DNA from: Flavobacteriia bacterium
GTDB lineage: Bacteria; Bacteroidota; Bacteroidia; Flavobacteriales; Flavobacteriaceae
NCBI GenBank assembly: GCA_011330545.1
Contig: DRQI01000143.1
Coordinates: 1 to 7,123, forward strand
DNA length: 7,123 nt
Direction: 5' to 3'
Below are positions 5,162 to 7,123 of this stretch, one piece after another. How positions within the stretch are numbered: position 1 is the first letter of the stretch; each line of letters begins with the position of its first letter. The translations under genes were made by a program, and so were the position numbers. Under the pieces are notes generated by a model. The model had not been told where the DNA came from. It saw nothing but the letters and a program-made list of their open reading frames with translations, and did not search any database.

Positions 5162-7123
5162 ATGCCAAAAAACAACAACATCAAATCGGTTTTAATCATA
5201 GGCTCGGGGCCTATCATCATTGGGCAAGCCTGTGAGTTTGACTACTCCGGCAGCCAAGCCATTCGCTCCTTAAAAGAAGAAGGGATTGAAGTGACACTAA
5301 TCAATTCCAATCCGGCAACTATTATGACCGACCCTTCATTGGCACATAATGTATATTTAAAGCCGTTGACTACAAAGTCTATTATAGAAATCTTACAAAA
5401 ACACCCTTCTATTGATGCCGTATTGCCAACCATGGGAGGCCAAACAGCATTGAATTTATGTATTGAAGCCGAAGACAAAGGCATCTGGGAAGATTTTAAC
5501 GTAGCCATTATAGGGGTTGATATCAATGCAATCAATATTACGGAAGACAGGGAGCAATTTCGTAAGTTGATGCTAAAGATTGGCATTGGGCAAGCACCAT
5601 CTACTACAGCAAATTCTTTTTTAAAAGGAAAGGAGATTGCCCAAGAATACGGTTTTCCGCTTGTAATTAGGCCTTCGTTTACCTTAGGCGGATTCGGGGC
5701 TTCGATAGTACATACCAAAGAAGACTTTGATGAATTGTTGAGTCGCGGACTGGAAGCCTCGCCCATACATGAAGTAATTATTGACAAAGCCCTATTGGGA
5801 TGGAAAGAATACGAATTGGAATTGCTACGCGATAAAAATGACAATGTGGTTATCATTTGTACGATTGAAAATATGGATCCTATGGGCATTCATACCGGTG
5901 ATTCTATTACCGTAGCCCCCGCAATGACTTTGAGTGATGTTACCTTTCAAAGAATGCGCGATATGGCTATTAAAATGATGCGCTCTATCGGCGATTTTGC
6001 CGGTGGCTGTAATGTGCAATTTGCGGTAAGCCCCGATGAAAAGGAAGATATCATTGCCATAGAAATCAATCCCCGTGTTTCACGTTCTTCGGCATTGGCT
6101 TCAAAAGCCACCGGATATCCTATTGCAAAAATTGCCGCTAAATTAGCTCTTGGGTATCATTTAGACGAACTGCAAAATCAAATTACCAAAACTACTTCGG
6201 CCTTATTTGAACCTACGTTAGATTATGTTATCGTAAAAATTCCACGTTGGAATTTCGATAAATTTGAAGGCTCTGACCGCACTATTGGCCTGCAAATGAA
6301 ATCGGTAGGCGAAGTGATGGGTATTGGCCGTTCTTTTCAGGAAGCCTTGCACAAAGCCACACAATCGCTTGAAATTAAGCGTAACGGACTAGGCGCTGAT
6401 GGCAAAGGTTATAGAGATTATAATAAAATTGTTGACAAACTGGCTCACCCTAGTTGGGATCGTGTATTTGTTATTTATGATGCCATACAAATGGGCATGT
6501 CGCTCAGTAAGATACATGATATTACCAAAATTGATATGTGGTTTTTAAAACAATACGAAGAACTGCACGCCCTTGAAAAAGAAATTTCTACTTATACTTT
6601 AGATACTTTACAGAGAGACTTGCTATTAGAAGCCAAACAAAAAGGCTATGGCGACCGCCAAATTGCCCACATGCTCGGTTGCCTCGAAAGTGAAGTTTAT
6701 AAAAAACGGCAAGAACTGAATATAAAAAGGGTGTATAAATTGGTAGATACTTGTGCGGCAGAATTCAAAGCAGAAACCCCTTACTACTACTCTACTTTTG
6801 AAAACAATATTCTAAAAGGCAATGAGGCTTTTGCCGAAAATGAGTCAGTAGTTTCCAACAAAAAGAAAATTGTCGTTTTGGGTTCGGGCCCTAACCGGAT
6901 TGGCCAAGGTATTGAATTTGATTATTGCTGTGTTCACGGTGTATTGGCAGCCAAAGAATGCGGGTATGAAACCATTATGATCAATTGCAATCCCGAGACG
7001 GTTTCAACAGATTTTGATACGGCTGACAAGCTCTATTTCGAACCTGTCTTTTGGGAACATATTTACGATATCATCCAACATGAAAAACCCGAAGGCGTCA
7101 TCGTACAATTAGGCGGGCAAACA
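5162..7123 (+). CDS. carB: carbamoyl phosphate synthetase large subunit, C-terminal part beyond the window
   Basis: CarB makes carbamoyl phosphate from bicarbonate, ammonia (supplied by CarA from glutamine) and two ATP, feeding arginine and pyrimidine synthesis in the cytoplasm. The frame is open from the ATG at 5162 to the right edge, giving 654 residues. Flavobacterial CarB is about 950 residues as I recall, so roughly two thirds is present. The first half is the carboxyphosphate ATP-grasp unit: GSGPIIIGQACEFDYSGSQA from residue 14, PTMGGQT at 89-95, and ATP/metal residues R130, R170, M241-H244, Q286, E301 and N303, matching E. coli R129, R169, M240-H243, Q285, E299 and N301. The oligomerisation region follows (about 400-560, including VDTCAAEF). 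The second, carbamoyl phosphate unit begins with GSGPNRIGQGIEFDYCC at 574-590, and the window ends on its own GGQT. The ATP loop reads LGGFGAS where E. coli has MGGSGGG. carA is not upstream, so the two subunits are encoded apart. The start is supported by the family MPK N-terminus; no Shine-Dalgarno sequence is visible. Confidence 0.97.
   Translation, partial: MPKNNNIKSVLIIGSGPIIIGQACEFDYSGSQAIRSLKEEGIEVTLINSNPATIMTDPSLAHNVYLKPLTTKSIIEILQKHPSIDAVLPTMGGQTALNLCIEAEDKGIWEDFNVAIIGVDINAINITEDREQFRKLMLKIGIGQAPSTTANSFLKGKEIAQEYGFPLVIRPSFTLGGFGASIVHTKEDFDELLSRGLEASPIHEVIIDKALLGWKEYELELLRDKNDNVVIICTIENMDPMGIHTGDSITVAPAMTLSDVTFQRMRDMAIKMMRSIGDFAGGCNVQFAVSPDEKEDIIAIEINPRVSRSSALASKATGYPIAKIAAKLALGYHLDELQNQITKTTSALFEPTLDYVIVKIPRWNFDKFEGSDRTIGLQMKSVGEVMGIGRSFQEALHKATQSLEIKRNGLGADGKGYRDYNKIVDKLAHPSWDRVFVIYDAIQMGMSLSKIHDITKIDMWFLKQYEELHALEKEISTYTLDTLQRDLLLEAKQKGYGDRQIAHMLGCLESEVYKKRQELNIKRVYKLVDTCAAEFKAETPYYYSTFENNILKGNEAFAENESVVSNKKKIVVLGSGPNRIGQGIEFDYCCVHGVLAAKECGYETIMINCNPETVSTDFDTADKLYFEPVFWEHIYDIIQHEKPEGVIVQLGGQT

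Noticed and set aside
5242..5889. Minus-strand open frame of 215 codons inside carB
   Set aside because: It is fully antisense to conserved CarB catalytic sequence and its Ser/Ile-rich product looks like reverse-frame translation. It is a shadow.
5825..6019. Minus-strand 64-codon frame rich in His/Ile inside carB
   Set aside because: Antisense to the conserved GIHTGDS region of CarB; a shadow.
6076..6091. Partial match to parS (TGTTTCACGT, first ten bases of the palindrome)
   Set aside because: The second half does not match, and the bases encode the invariant CarB stretch RVSRSS, so the resemblance is explained by coding constraint.

Overview
The window reads as an ordinary chromosomal segment of an AT-rich member of the Bacteroidota, most likely class Flavobacteriia. 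Three things point there. The L34 and CarB proteins have lineage-typical sequences. No gene start is preceded by a clear Shine-Dalgarno sequence. The promoters upstream of rpmH and carB fit the Bacteroidetes sigma pattern TTTG (-33) / TAnnTTTG (-7). This assignment comes from recognising protein and promoter features, not from a database search.

Layout, left to right. A ParA/Soj-type chromosome-partitioning ATPase on the minus strand is cut by the left edge (1-706). A strong intrinsic terminator (786-823, minus) then closes off the next gene, a large secreted M16 zinc metallopeptidase (848-3691, minus). Upstream of it, in the same direction and after an 82-bp gap, lies an SDR-family 2,4-dienoyl-CoA reductase (3774-4661, minus). 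A 185-bp divergent intergenic region carries a near-ideal promoter for rpmH (ribosomal protein L34, 4847-5008, plus), which ends at a clean intrinsic terminator (5033-5062). Another promoter then drives carB (5162 to the right edge, plus), the large subunit of carbamoyl phosphate synthetase. carB is open to the window end, with 654 codons visible.

The genes do not form one pathway. They are separate housekeeping units: chromosome segregation, cell-envelope proteolysis, unsaturated fatty acid beta-oxidation, ribosome assembly, and arginine/pyrimidine precursor synthesis. The two terminators and two promoters split the window into at least three or four transcription units: parA; dienoyl-CoA reductase plus peptidase (possibly joined); rpmH; carB. 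carA is not next to carB here.

I found no mobile element, tRNA or rRNA gene, CRISPR array, phage gene or defence system. No intergenic stretch exceeds 185 bp. I do not see a previously undescribed system. The findings below are modest observations on an otherwise normal core-genome region.
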